From positions 43,501 to 107,500 of the forward strand of contig JAVXUO010002965.1 in NCBI GenBank assembly GCA_033065855.1: a DNA stretch of 64,000 nucleotides, read 5' to 3'. A model generated the notes under the pieces. It saw nothing but the letters and a program-made list of their open reading frames with translations. It did not search any database and was not told the origin of the DNA. Numbering within the stretch: position 1 is the stretch's first letter; each line of letters begins with the position of its first letter. This document shows positions 10,263-23,228 of the stretch, in pieces. Source of the DNA: Escallonia rubra. Taxonomy: Eukaryota; Streptophyta; Magnoliopsida; Escalloniales; Escalloniaceae. The translations under genes and the position numbers were made by a program.

Positions 10263-12237
10263 TCTACTTCTTTTTTTTTTTTTTGTTGCAAACAATGCAT
10301 CACTATTAATGTGCCATGGGCACCACACACACACACACAATCCCCTAATATTTCTAGGAGGAGACCAAGACACGTAATTCCTATCTACCCAGCCACGGAT
10401 GGGCTTTTCTTCCTATTCCCGCTAACAGACTGGCATTAACAACATTCTGGGGATATGGCTCCATAAGTTTATGCTTGGAATTTGTGTTAGAAGCTGGTGA
10501 GATCCAGTTTTGTCAGCTGGTACCATTCATAAAGATAGCAACGCAAGTTAATTACTCTAACTTTATATTGAGGAGGACTGAACAACCACATAATTTACAG
10601 GATGAGGTATGCAAATATACTTTGTTCATTTCATTACGTAGGCAGCAACACGTTGTCATGTTATTCACCATTATATGGATCTCTAACCAAGCCACATATA
10701 TTCTTACTTACCCAGTCACTAATCTAAAATTCAGTGTATCTACTTTCTTTAGGTCTGTATACTTCTTTGAAAATGCATAGAGTTCAGGAGAATTCACTTA
10801 AGTATTGATTATCAATAAGAAAAGAGACAGGTCCGGATGGCTTAAGCCCAATTGTCCATCATAACGGTAGTGTTGGTTAGCTGCCTGCTTGGTTTGGCTG
10901 AAGTTTATGAAAGGAAATAGGTAAAAGTGTTTCGGGTGAGATTGGCGTATAAGAAACAATGGTGGACTTAAAAAAAGAAAACAATAAAAAATACAATTTA
11001 TAAAGTACTATAAAGTCTCCCAATTTGTAACAAGAGATTTCAGATGATCTTTCCCTACACATAAGAGTGTGTGGAGTCAATCCAAGCCTATAGCCCTCTT
11101 CACAGAAAGAAGGTTCTTGATATAAACTATAGGTTTATATCAATATCATAGACTATAGGTTGTTTACTTTCGATCTCAGGATACAGATTGGCCATTTATT
11201 TGTACACAAAAGAGAGGGTAAGATGATGGGAGTTCTTATCTAATCTCGACCATGAAACTCATATACCACCAAGAATTTATAGCTCCAAAAGACCACGGGT
11301 TATGTCAGTAGGATGGCGATACATAGAAATTTTAGAAGAAGCATTCTAACAGTCAAATGTCATATCCAAAAAACCACCAAATACGAAGAAATTTGCATAT
11401 CTACTTTGATAGAAACTGAATTTGCAGGCATATAATGAGAACTTAAAGTACAGTACATCACTGGACGCATATAGCAGTTCTATTAGCCGCTAGAGATAAC
11501 ATATTTTAGCAATAATGAGCCCCACTGTTACATTTAAGTTGTTATCCCTTAAGAGTGTGGAATCTACTGCTAGCACTAGGCCTAGAGAAGATTGAAATTG
11601 GTTATGGAGATACATCTTAGCAAGATGGTGACAAATTGGCATTTCAATTGATTAAATGCGCTTTTTTTATATATATAGTTGAAGAATTTTAAATAGTAAA
11701 AGGTTTAGGAGATCATTCAATTTCACAGACCGAATGCAGAACCTACCACACGCCCCCACCTTCATGACTCATGCAATAATTGTTGAATCATGATTGACCG
11801 GGTTTATGTCTCTTATTTGAAACTCCTTTAGTGAGATGGGGTAGTTCACGTTAGCTATAGTCACATACTTTGTGAGCCCGATATATGCTATAATGTTAAC
11901 CGATACCTTCAAAGTAAAGAACTTCACTTAGCTATCCTGGACAAAGTAGGTGCTATGCATTGATATACCAACTTCCAATCCTAATGAAAAAATGTTCTTA
12001 TTAGAGGCATCTTAGGTGGACAAAAATGCAATGAACACCATAAAAGGATTTGGAACCGTTTCATTAAAAAACCATAAAGTATAAACAACGTAAATTTGAG
12101 ATAGTTCAAAATACTTACTCTTGAAATTCTTAAGGATCAAAGCAGGCAAGATTGAGCTTCCAAGGTTTCCTTCTGAATTCACCCACGAAAATTAATTGAG
12201 GTAAGTCATTAGATAAGATTTTTTAAAGAAAAGTCAA
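10263..12237. other. Unrecognised intergenic sequence
   Basis: It contains a poly-T run, a short (AC)n at 10321-10338, and short open frames (10475-10780 plus, 10877-11080 minus) without recognisable motifs. I see no conserved exon. Confidence 0.35.
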
Positions 12238-13950
12238 TCATGCAATAGATTCTAAGAGTACTATGTAAGATGTTAATGAGAAAGAGTGTAACTTCAATCG
12301 TTGTAGCATAACATGGCAATCATGACTTCTCATGCCGGATACCTTGCCATCACCAATATTTGCACATCGTGATATGTTAGATGCATATTCATCTGGAAAT
12401 TTCACTGCCTTTAAGAATTCACAGTACCCTTGCTTTTCTTTCTTTGTCAAGGTGTAACGCGCAAGCGGCATTGTACACGTACCGTTACTCTGTGCCTGTA
12501 GATGTAATTCCTTCCTTATATTCATGTCCTTTAGATCCTCTCTTGCCTTCATAATATCCTTTGTTTTTCCCTCGACATCAAGTAAAGTTCCCAATACATT
12601 ATCACAAACGTTTTTCTCAATATGCATAAGATTGAGATTATGTCTTAACTTTAGAGTCGGCCAATATGGCAAATCAAAAAATATACTCCTCTTAATCCAA
12701 TTAAGTTCATCAGCTTTACGCTTTCTCTTCTTATTGCTTGGATGCTTCCCTGGCCTGTGATCTGGAACATGTACAAACTGCTCTAATACATCATCACCTG
12801 AATACTCCCTAGGCCTCTTTCTTTTCTCAAGCTTACCATTGAATTCCTTGCTCCTAAGCCATGGATGATTCTCATCTAAGAGTCGACAATGTCCTGTATA
12901 ACCTATCTTACTCTTCAATTTCTGTGAACTTGTATCCTCATTGCATGTGGGGTAAGCTAAGTACCCTTTCGTACTCCACGATGAAAAATATGAATATGCT
13001 GGAAAGTCACTTATAGTCCAAAGCACAGCTGCATGCATCTGAAAATTCTCTTTAGTAGAAGCATCATATATTTGGAGCTCGTATTCCCAAAGCGCTTTTA
13101 ACTCATCTATAAGTGGCTGCATGTATACATCAAAGTCTTTCCCTAGCGCCTTAGGACCAGGAATAAGTAACGACATCATCATGTATTGCTCCTTCATGAG
13201 CATCCAAGGGGGCAGATTGTATGGTATCACAATTACCGGCCACATGCTATATTGATGTACTCATGTTACCAAATGGATTAAAACCATCAGTTGCTAGCCC
13301 AAGCCTAATATTTCAAGCCTCTTGTGCGAACAACTCATGCTCTTTGTCAAATTCCTTCCATGTTATGCCATCGGCTGGGTGCCTTAAAACTTTCCCGTCA
13401 TCTAGCTATTTATCTTTGTGCCAGATCATGTTAGCAGCTGTTTCCTTAGACATGTAGAATCTTTGGAGCCTAGGTTTAATTGGAAAATGGCGAAGAATTT
13501 TGTGGAGAACTTTCTTGCCATTACCATTGTCAACTTGCCATCTAGATTCACCATATTTTGGACACTTATCTTTGCCAGCATTATCCTTAAAAAAAAGAAC
13601 ATAATCATATTTGCACGCGTGAATCCTTGTATATGCAACCCTAATCCCTGAAACATGTTTTTAGACTCATAATAGGACTTAGGAAACTTTTTGCAATTGG
13701 GAAAAGCCTCACTCAATAACTTTAGCATCATGGAAATTGATTCCTGGCTCCATTTGTGCAAGACCTTTAAGTGAAGCATGTGAATGATAAATGATAATGT
13801 TGTGAAAGAGGTGCAGCCAGGATATAGCTCACACTGTGCTTCCCTTAAGAGTTTATAGAACTTTCCAGCTTCCTCTTCATTTAAGTTGCATGTATTACTT
13901 TTATTTTCATCCCTTGGTTCAGTTCCTTCTTGAGGTGTTTCAATAAAGTT
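12238..13950 (-). pseudogene. CACTA (En/Spm) transposase TNP2 remnant
   Basis: The 13245-12238 frame carries the transposase family tnp2 (PF02992) body: PVIVIPYNLPPWMLMKEQYM, MMSLLIPGPKALGKDFDVY, QPLIDELKALW, AYPTCNEDT, TGHCRLLDENHPW, NLMHIEKNVCDNVLGTLLD and finally SHDCHVMLQRL, where it is cut. The 13779-13426 frame gives the preceding section (HLKVLHKWSQESISMMLKLL, PKSYYESKNMFQGLG). The two frames are offset and joined by stops. Missing C-terminal parts and the lack of CACTA termini nearby indicate a truncated, dead element. Confidence 0.92.
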
Positions 13951-13956
13951 TCCCCT

Positions 13957-14301
13957 TCATACATTATTAATCAATTCACCTATCCTATCACCTTCTTGTT
14001 GACCATTGTCTCTGATGTCTTCATTATCGCCATTCCCATTCTCAGTATCATTATTATCAGAGATCCTATATGATCTACTATCATACATTTCCCCGTGAAA
14101 TACCCAATGTGTGTAACTCTGTTGAATCCCATTATCAAAAAGATGTTCTCTAACCACTGATGGATATAATCTGTTCACGTTCAAGCATTTGCGACAAGGA
14201 CACGCTAGCATAGCATTACTACCCATATTAGACACAACAAACTGCATAAACTGGTTTACTCCAAGCTTGTACTCATCACAATATCTAAAATTCACTAACA
14301 T
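13957..14301 (-). pseudogene. CACTA transposase-associated N-terminal domain
   Basis: The frame includes YKLGVNQFMQFVVSNMGS, ACPCRKCLNVNRLYPSVV, REHLFDNGIQQSYTHWVFHG, the CPC-KC...H...G-YT-W-HGE pattern of the Transpos_assoc domain (PF13963) that precedes TNP2 in plant CACTA proteins. It lies just upstream of the TNP2 remnant on the same strand with degenerate linker between. It is the first recognisable part of the same element. Confidence 0.85.
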
Positions 14302-14815
14302 CTAAGTCCTATCCATCTTCAACACCCTATCACAATTTTACCAGAAAATAAGAGAAAAGCAAAGTACAAGGAAGAACTAAGGCATTTCAAAAAGCAAACC
14401 AGTTTCTAGAAGAATAAGTTACATAAAATGACCATTATCTTTCTAGCATTTTCATGTCATGCACATTCAATAAAATCAGACACATCAAAATGCCCAAGGT
14501 CTCTCATAAATACAAAGACAATCTCACCGTCGCTAATCAGGAAGTCTAGTAAGGAATACAGAAAGAGGATGACAGAAAGCACATCGTTTATAGTTTTGCT
14601 TCATAGAAGTGGAATTCTGGAGAGAGTCAGAAGCCCCATGCTTCTGATAATTTTTATAAACCTAAACAAAACTAAAAACCACATTTTATGCCTAAATATT
14701 AAGACAGTATCATCAATACAACATGAACCTTATTTGATGATAGTGTAGAAGCTTCTTAGATCAAGTTTTTTCTGTTTTTACTTTTCAAACATTGCAACAA
14801 TTTAGATATGACTAG
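14302..14815. other. Unrecognised, probably CACTA 5' flank
   Basis: A plus-strand open frame at 14428-14748 shows no motif. No CACTA terminal repeat could be located. Confidence 0.3.
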
Positions 14816-15731
14816 ATGAGGGATGGAAACCTATCCTTTGAAACTGTGGTAGGTGGTCTATAAAGCAGAATCACTTGCTGAGATAATTGACAATAATCAA
14901 TGGCATTTGCCACAGGCCAGATCACAAGCAATCAGGCTATTGCAAGAAGAAATAACACTTATGCCCAACCTCAGGGTGACAGGGAAGATAAAATCCTCAG
15001 AACTCTTACCAAAAATGATCAATTTACATTGAATTTAGCCTGGCATGCTCTGAGAACAAGAAATCATAAAGTGTCATAGTGGAAATTGGTGTGGTTCACT
15101 GGAAGCATACCAAAGTGTGCTTTATCTTATGGATGCTATGTAAGGACGGGCTTAGAACAAAAAATAAAGAAGGAAAAGTGGAATTACATTACAGATGATA
15201 CTTGCTCATCGTGTAACCAACATATGGAGGACGTCAATCATATTGTTTGGAGCTGTGAATTTCCACAGAAAATTTGGTAGGAAGTGTTTGATAAGCTGAG
15301 GGTGTCCATTCAATGGCAGTCAGGAAGGCATGTGTTGGGGCATGCTGTTGCACACTTTAAAGGCAAAAAATTTCAGGCAAAGCTTAGGAAGTTGGGATTT
15401 GCAGTAACAATGTATATGATATGGGGGGAAATAAATGCTAGAATATTCAAACAACAATTTTAGTCCATAGAATAAATCATGCATGTGATAAAAGCAGTGG
15501 ATACAATGGAGGGTGAGAAGCTGGAAGGAAGTGTCAAGTCACCGCATCAACATAGGACTGTGTGAAAATTGCGAAATTGCTAAGGGAATTTTAATTGATT
15601 GATTTTATTTTTGTAAATGAATGCTAAGATGTAATGTCAAGCTTAGAGAGGAACTCTGCTATACATTTATACTTATAATTCTTTGGGATTAATATAATGA
15701 CTTTTACCCACCAAAAAAAAAAAAAAAAACA
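14816..15731 (+). pseudogene. LINE (L1-type) 3' end with poly-A tail
   Basis: Plus-strand frames read TLTKNDQFTLNLAWHALR, then KLVWFTGSIPKCALSYGC, LEQKIKKEKWNYITDDTCSS, CNQHMEDVNHIVWSCEFPQK, IW. The W..P.CAL, C..C....E...H..W.C pattern is the zf-RVT domain (PF13966) at the C-terminus of plant L1 ORF2. Several stops interrupt it. The element ends in an A-rich run at about 15712-15730. The RT and endonuclease parts are absent, so this is a typical 5'-truncated insertion. Confidence 0.85.
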
Positions 15732-16060
15732 GATAAGGGTGGTGATTAAATTTATCTGGTTTTAATTCCTTCTATGAAAGTCATGGAATTATACATGAAC
15801 GAACTGTTTCATGCCATATGTGTTATTGGGGTGAAACATATACACAACATGCCTAAAGCTTGTAGATTTCTAAACCTTGATTTTCTTACTCTTTTTAAAG
15901 CTCTATATGCCTGTTTTCTTATAGCACCTTACCGTCAAAGATGCTAGATCCTCAGAATCAGGAAAGAGTTTGATTCATGTTGAAAATGTAACTAAGAAGG
16001 CCACATATGTCATAAAGGCCCTGCACTAGTAGGTCCTTTTGAGCATGTACAAAATGAATT
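15732..16060. other. Unrecognised sequence downstream of the LINE tail
   Basis: It directly follows the poly-A run. No target duplication of the LINE could be fixed by eye and no feature was recognised. Confidence 0.3.
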
Positions 16061-16061
16061 C

Positions 16062-16215
16062 AGAAGAAGTAAAAGACATAGGGCTGATAACACAAAACAT
16101 ATTGCCATGAAGTACCACTACATTCGGAGAATGGTGAAAAAATGTAAACTCGTTGTTAAACTGCTAGCATGTGGAAAAATATTCAACACCTCGAGACAGA
16201 TGGGATTATTACAGG
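16062..16215 (+). pseudogene. Copia RNase H fragment
   Basis: One plus-strand frame reads RADNTKHIAMKYHYIRRMVK, matching the TKHI-KYHYIR block near the end of Copia RNase H domains, followed by a decayed tail ending NTSRQMGL. No other Copia domain is adjacent. It is a small solitary fragment, and the call rests on this single motif. Confidence 0.5.
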
Positions 16216-17490
16216 TAATTTGAGGTCAATGTGGTTTCATTTCCAGTGCAATAAAATCTGGAACTAGTGGGGGTTATCTACCTAGTTCTTAACAAAATTC
16301 CATCTCTAATTTGCACTGTTGCTTTTTGCAACAAAGTAAGGCTGAACTATTTATTATTAATGAACTCATAGCAATTAGTGAAGCAAGAAGGAGATGTTGC
16401 AAAAGCTTCTGATGGCTTCTCCTTTGCAAATGTGGAAGTCAAGGTCGCTTCCCATGAACAAGTTCTAGAGTACTTGTTAATCTGGGATAAGCACATGACC
16501 TATAATGTGCTGCCTTAAAAGAGCCAAATGAATTTGTGTACAGTGTGAGCAATATTCATCGAGTGTCATAACCTCAAGGTTTTATCTCCTCTGCCTTCGT
16601 TTTGGACTTTGCGCAAACCACAGGTTCAAGGATATCCACATATGCAATATGTTGTACAGGTTCTCATGTTCTTTAGGTTTTCATATTTATTATTTAGAAA
16701 CTATTGGGGGAATGCTATTAATAATCAAATTAAGTTAATTTTCCTACTTGTTCGTATTAGGCTGAGCAGCTGTGTTGTAGTCCTAGTCGTTACCAATTAA
16801 TATTGGTGTCTCTTGAAAACTATCTTCATGAGACACATTTCTTCATAGGCAGCCATTTGGGTTCTACATAAATTCCAACTTCTAATCTGCTACTAATACA
16901 TCGATACTTCATCGCATTCTTTCTATTTAATTTTTTTATATATAAAAAAAAACCAGAGTTCCAATTTGGTTGGCAAACATCAAAGTTCCAATTTGGTTCT
17001 TCTTTCTCTTAGTACGCAGACTTAAGAGAGAAAATTAGAGTCAGGCATTGTATCCTAGAGTCATGTTTTCCAGTAGCTGCCAACAATTTCTGAGTTACGA
17101 TGCAAGCGGGAAAACACTATCTTTAAGACAGTATTATGAATACACCTTACCCATTATCGTTCTTCATTTTTTTTTTTCATGTCAATTGCACACCAGGGTA
17201 CTTGAATACCAATTGTACATGTCTACAGTAAGTGAGCATACTAAAGGCATACAACATTACAACACATTTTAAGGCCTTTAGTAATTTTCCCTACTAATTA
17301 ATTTGCCCAGGTCATGACACCACACACGTGATTTCTGTAGCAATCACTACTAAAAGTAACAATTCAAAGTACCTACTTCCTTTTATCTAAAGAATGTATC
17401 ACTACTTATGTGGCTCGATCAACACACAAACCTGGTGTTTGTAGGAAGAGACAAAGCCATGTATATTCTTATTACCCAATCACCGAAAGT
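16216..17490. other. Unrecognised AT-rich sequence
   Basis: Short frames (16609-16800, 17048-17272) show no motifs. An AT-rich simple stretch occurs near 16925-16960. Nothing else is supported. Confidence 0.3.
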
Positions 17491-17499
17491 AAAAATTTT

Positions 17500-17790
17500 A
17501 ATGGACCAGAATGCGTACGTGGTATCTTTAAAATCAGTGCATGCAAGACAAGGCTTCCAAGAATTGCGACTGGATTCTTCAAGGATTCATGCAAAAAAAG
17601 TGAAATATGAGAAGTCAAGTTGTGTAACATCTGATTTTTGTAGGAACAATCATGAAAAGTAAAAAAAAATTGAACATGGATCATAATACATACGCTTTGG
17701 TATCTTCAAAATCAGTGCATGCAAGATGGGGCTTCTAAGAATGACATCTAGATTCTTCAATAATTCATGCAAAAGAGGTGAAGATGATAA
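17500..17790. repeat. Tandem duplication, about 180-bp period
   Basis: Two diverged direct copies (about 17500-17610 and 17682-17790) share GGTATCTT(T/C)AAAATCAGTGC, ATGCAAGA, GGCTTC(C/T)AAGAAT and ATTCATGCAAAA. Within the second copy, GAGGTGAAGATGA(G/T)AAGTAAATTT is repeated again. The origin is unknown. Confidence 0.8.
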
Positions 17791-17974
17791 GTAAATTTTC
17801 CGAGGTGAAGATGAGAAGTAAATTTGCCTCATCTGTTATGGAAGGAAGAGATTTTAATTCTAAGGAAATGGAAGAAGAAAAGGCATGAGGTAGAAGAAGA
17901 GGCAAGAAGGAAGCAAAGGGAGAGAGAGTGAGTAAGAAAGAAGGAACTAAATAAGAGAAGGCATGCATCACGTC

Positions 17975-18474
17975 TTAAAGCTAAACACAAAAAAGTCAAA
18001 GGAAAAGGTCAAGCGTGTCCAAATTTTTTTGTTGACTTTTTATTAAAATTTTCATTGCTAGAGTAAAGGGCAGAACCAATTATCCGCTAAGGCAATATAA
18101 AAGTGAATTTCATCTATCTTAAATAAAAACCTATTATAAAGTAATGATCATTTAGCTAAAGATGATTGCTGAAATTATTTCAAAAGATGTGATGGTCATC
18201 AAGGTCATTCTTGTCATAACTTATATCAACTTATGGATGACATTAGATATACATCAATCCATTAGTTGCAAGTTTGATTAGAAGTGGAAGAGACACCCAT
18301 GCATTAATTGTAACTTTTATGGAAGTAAATAATGTGAAATTGTTAGAATAATCTAGATTTTAAGCATGTTAATTATAGTTAAGTGGCAATTGAGTGATTT
18401 ATAGAAATAGAGAGGTTATTTTTTGTCCAAAAAATAATTTACACTCATTCACAATTTTATAAGTAGTATAAATG
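17975..18474 (-). mobile_element. Helitron-like non-autonomous repeat, copy 2
   Basis: This is the reverse-complement partner of 7968-8466. Its 5' end on the minus strand is TTTATACTACTTATAAAATT (TC end mutated to TT) at about 18474. Similarity ends at about 17975, at the same internal point (TTTAAGAC(C/G)TGATGC) where copy 1 enters its microsatellite. Confidence 0.6.
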
Positions 18475-18479
18475 TTTGT

Positions 18480-19395
18480 GAATATTTTGGAGTGTTTATG
18501 TTCGGCTTGTTTAACAAACGAGTTCTAAAAACTTGTTCATGTGCAATTTCTATATATACAAAAGAAAATATTATACAAACGAATGTGAATGAGTTTTATA
18601 GAGAACGAACTACAAACATTTCGTGAATTGCTCGTTTCACTTACAATCCTAACTGTACATTTGTGGGCTAACCAAGCCTTTTTTTTTTTTTTTTTTTTGC
18701 GCTGGATCACGTTGAGCCCCGACCCATTTGACACCTCTAGAAAGTATTATTGGCTGGGGTGAGCCATAATTCCAAGTTTCCTCTCTGACAATTAATCTTT
18801 CGACAAAACAAATACGGTCTTTGATGCATGCCTTAAGCTTGAATAACTTTTTGGAAAAATTGGAACCCAAATCTACTATTGCAGAACAGCAATATGTAAT
18901 TTCTGTTTTTCAGTCATTTTCTTAAGCCCTGATGTCCCTTGATTGTCGTCACCAACACATAAAAAGGTTAAGGTCTCACTTTTGTCAAGACTATTCACAA
19001 ATGTGCGAAGATTGAACATAAACCACATATTGACATCTCCAAATCTCATCTTATCATGCTTAAGAGTAAATCAGCTTCATTTTCATGGTTTTGTCCAGTT
19101 GCCTTGAAACAATTGCTGAGAAGAGCTGCTGATTGACATCCTCAGACCCAGAATCATGACTCTCGTCCTCCGTGAATTTGAGTGACCTGCGCTGGTTGAG
19201 TGACCTGAGCTAGTCACAGTGTCACAGCATAGTGATTGTTCCTATACTTCGATTGTTAATAATGAATAGGCATAAAATAAAATGGACAATTCCATTGACC
19301 TCCCTTGAAATTGGGATTTATAAAATCAAACCCACTACTACTGTGACATAGGCATAAACTGCCGGTGTCGACTATTCTGACCACCCTAAAGCACT
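18480..19395. other. Unrecognised sequence with poly-T tract
   Basis: A T homopolymer occurs at about 18679-18700. The flanking text (ACGAACTACAAACATTTCG, CCCGACCCATTTGAC) resembles parts of plant DNA transposons, but no terminal repeat could be paired. No coding exon is recognised. Confidence 0.3.
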
Positions 19396-19938
19396 GTCAA
19401 TCTATACTATCTATATCTGTACAATATATAAAAAGAAAATTTCTTTGGGTGTTACACATCTTTGATGTTACATAACCAACTATCTAAAGCGGTAACACTT
19501 GACACTATGAAAAATTTCTCAAAAATTACACAAAATAACAAATTAAATAACTATCTTAAAGACATGTTTAGTTTCACATTTTAAAATACTTATATATCAT
19601 ACTTAATTTTTTAACAAATTTTAAATAACTTTATTGTTGCAAATGGAGCCATTTAAGATTCATTAAAAAAACATAACCAAAATATATTCTAAAGGCCAAA
19701 CTTGTTTTCATACAACTATTATATTACTACTTCATTTTTACACACGCATTGCATGTGCCATGATAATTGCGTATCTAAAATGTTGACACTTGACATTCTA
19801 TATAATTCTTTTTGGAAAAATAACGCAAAATAAATATATAAACACTTATATGTAATGCTTGATTTTTCTAACAAAATTTATATTATTAATTTTATTTTTG
19901 CACACGCCTCAAAACGCGTGCCACATTGACCCGTTATT
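19396..19938 (+). mobile_element. Helitron-like element, copy A
   Basis: It starts TCTATACTATCTATATCTGT after an A and ends in a hairpin-like CACACGCC...GCGTG followed by about 10 nt, the usual Helitron 3' layout, although a clean CTRR end is not visible. It contains two internal diverged copies of a block reading TTGACA(C/T)...ATTACTTATAT...CTTGATTTTT. A related copy lies inverted at about 28134-28634. Confidence 0.6.
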
Positions 19939-19997
19939 AATGGAAGAAAGAAAAAGAAGCTAGTGTTTTCTACAACTCCATCTTACGGTCTTTCTCT

Positions 19998-20110
19998 CAC
20001 CACCACCACCACCACCACCACCGTCACCACCCTATCCCACCACCATCCAAGTTGCCACCACCACATCTGCCACCCGCACCTTCTCTACTCATCTCAATAA
20101 AGTAGCAGCA
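19998..20110. repeat. (CAC)n-rich simple repeat
   Basis: CAC/CCA trinucleotides run with interruptions. Similar CAC-rich sequence occurs inside the MULE at 25858-27465. Confidence 0.85.
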
Positions 20111-22869
20111 TCACCACCATTAACACCCCCACCCCCTAGGGCCAAACCATCGAGCTCCAAAGGCCATCTTCGGAGTCCAACGTCACACTACCATCCCGTG
20201 TGTGTTCTCAGTGTCAATTTTTTTTTTGTTCCAAACAACTGGGTCCTGGATTTTCAACCACAAACCTGAAACCATAATATTTACGCCCCTGAAATCTGAA
20301 TAGGCATGCATACTGAATTGTGCTGAGTAATTAGGTTTTGAACGTCAAAAATGAGTTTCGCGCCTGAGAATGCATTTACAAGAGTGTGTGCTCTGATTTG
20401 GGGCCAATAACAATGATTGTGCTGTGATTTGAGGGAAATGGTTCAGATGCTCTTGTAGACGGTGATGTTGTACAATTGCAGGTTCGACAATGAAGCATAG
20501 AAATGATTGCTGAGTGCCATGTGTTCCGTAAGGGTGCGGTGACGGCTGCGAGGCCTCTGGCTTCTGCTGTAGGGCTGTGGGGAGCGTCTGATCGAGGGCG
20601 AACCCCTTTGCCTTAATAATGGGTTTATTTAAGTCAACCAATTGCCCTCAAGGGAGGTCGGTGGAATTTTCCCTTATTCATAAAACTCTCATCCAGACCG
20701 TGTGAATAAGAACACATGGAACTTGAAGCGATGCTGCAGACAGTGAAGTCTGGAAGTTTTTACTTGTCCCAGATCCCAACTGTTCCCATTCAGCAATAAT
20801 CTGCAAACCATTAGTCAGAGATGCAGGTCACCCCAATCTTTTCCCAAAATTTTGTATTAAAACTACATATGAAGAGTACATGATGTATGGCGAGGCTTAA
20901 TATTAAGACCTTAATGATTCACGGGGAACTACCAGAGCCGAGCACCAGTGTGTGTTCGTAGCCTCTCGTGAAAAATATCGCCATTGATTTAATTTTGGTT
21001 GCTTGCTGGCAACTGTTGCAAAATCTTGAGGCACCAGTTGGAAATACACAACCTTTCAGCAGTAAACTAGGTAAAGTAACAGAGATATATTAGGATGGAT
21101 AAACAATTAGAGGAACTCATTTTGCCACACAGAATCAGCAAGACATATGTGTTTTTGTTTTTTCTTTTTATCTTGGAAAATCAGTACCTATGTCCGACAA
21201 AAAAACTGATTCCTTTACCAGTTGCAGCAACAGCCTGTTGCCAAACAGGGTTGTCCTCGCATTGTCAAACAGATCCTGTTAAGTGAAACCAACGAAAGAA
21301 GATAAAATCCCAAGCAAAGACAAATTATTTCGTAAAAATATTCAACATGATCAGTAATCCTACGAATTCAGTGTAACTGTAACATCTGTATTCCGCGAAC
21401 AAAAATATGTAAGAAGGCTTGATTATCTAGTACTGGTCATTCAGCAGAACTCTCGACAAAAATGTTGGAAGGCTGATCCATAGTAATAATCCGTAAATCA
21501 AACACCTGGCAGAATCTCATAAGCTCGTCATAACTTTTTAAAGATAAATAAATAAATGATGTACAAAAAAATGTAAAAGGTAATCAACTAGATATCCTCA
21601 TTTTCTTACCAAGTCTCGTCTCCTTCATGGAGTTGTATGTAATAAAGGCAAATAAAGTATGTAAATCATCAGTATGTAAACCATTCCACAAGAGAGAGCT
21701 GGCCTGGCCCCAGGCAGGGGCTTGTCTTCCTTCTACGATTCCTAGCTTGACTGAGATTGTGTCAGCTTGGTTGTTAGGTTTGCCATCCCCTTTGACTTCT
21801 CCTTGCTCTTATAAGAAGCATAGATCCGGTCTGGTGATAGTCAAGTAGATAAGTGGCAGTAAAGGTGACTTATCTGTCAACTTTTCACCAATTGATATAT
21901 CTAAAAACAATATTTTTAGATTTCTTCAGACCTTAAAGTAGCGTACTATTCGGGAGCAGAAAGGGTGCTCGACGTAGGATAATAATAATAAAAGGTTACA
22001 TCTGAGATCGCCAAATGTTCGGGAGTTCCTCTAAACAACCATGCCTATCTAATCTAATCTAATCTCCTTGCCCGACCAGTAGGCAAAGATGGTGAGTAAG
22101 GATCCAGATAAACCAACAGTGGAACCCAATAAGCCCGAGAACCTGTTATATTTTCAGAATGCTAAAATAGAAATCCAAAGCGGTAAAGAATAATGTATAG
22201 TGGCTTATAATGTAAGATATGAAACTAAAGTTCCCTTTAATCTAGCCCGCCAAGAAGATATCAGACAGAATTCCCTTCATGTTCTGAAACACTGATATTG
22301 GTTTTCTAATGATAGTCCTAGTGCATTCATACATCTTAGGTACACCTATGCAAACATCGTTCTGGGACAGACTTTCAAGAGCGTGATAAGAAACATCCTT
22401 TCATTTTCCATCCATCTCCTCCCTGACCAACTTCAAACAACTATCCGTGTCTCGTGAAGCACATGTCAGGATGCAAATTTCCTCCCTCTCCCATCTCCAC
22501 TCTTACAACTATCACCGTAACTTAAAGCGTCAATCTATCTCCTATTCGGTCTCCTATATGTCACAGAATAGCTCATATCAATGGCCACAAAAAACGTATT
22601 TCTGTGTCCCCTCTCTTCATTTTTTCAGATTTTCATTAAGCCAATTTATATTATCAATCATGCTTCCTAAGTGATTACTTCCCAAGATCAATACCATTTG
22701 CATTATAAGAACATGAGTGCTGCTTTTTGACCCCTGTTATAACGGGAATTAGCTGAGGGGTGGTGCATAAATCAGAAACTCCACATCGGCGAGGCGTTGA
22801 CTGTGTGAAGTAGGGTTTTCATTTGTAGGTTCTCATTTTTGTAACTAAACCTTTGGAGTTGATCAATTG
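20111..22869. other. Unrecognised intergenic sequence
   Basis: Open frames of 60-100 codons occur (20345-20641 minus, 21095-21286 plus, 21627-21848 plus, 22447-22674 plus), but none has a family signature. I cannot exclude untranslated regions or exons of an unknown gene. Confidence 0.3.
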
Positions 22870-23085
22870 CTACTCATAAGCTTTGTTTCCTAGCCCACGA
22901 GGTTTGAGACAGCCCCCGCTCTCCACCTTGCTCTTTCTCCAGAGGTAGTGAGAGCCTGTTGTTAAGAACGTGGTTATGGCCATGATGGTCAGCAGAGACG
23001 AGTTGGACCATGATTCGGTGCCTCTTCCACTATGTGCAGTTGGCATTCCTATGGTTTCTGGTGCAACCACTGAGCAATTAGGATA
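22870..23085 (-). CDS. Possible terminal exon, short membrane-segment protein
   Basis: A minus-strand frame reads VAPETIGMPTAHSGRGTESW, then SNSSLLTIMAITTFLTTGSH, YLWRKSKV and ends at a TAG at 22870. It holds one hydrophobic stretch (LLTIMAITTFLTTG). Directly upstream is CTAAT...TTGCTCAG, a credible branch point and 3' splice site, so it may be the last exon of a longer minus-strand gene. Alternatively translation could start at the Met at 23070 (66 residues). I do not recognise the protein and give it no function. Confidence 0.25.
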   Translation of the reverse strand, partial: YPNCSVVAPETIGMPTAHSGRGTESWSNSSLLTIMAITTFLTTGSHYLWRKSKVESGGCLKPRGLGNKAYE

Positions 23086-23228
23086 CTACCATTTCTTTGC
23101 TTGAAGGAAATAGAAAGTTAAAACGAACAAATTAAAATAGTGGCCAGCCCTTAATTTCTATCTCCTTCACTCTAACTTTCTTGCTCTAAAAACACCACCA
23201 CCACCGCTAAACCCTAACCCTTTTCGCC

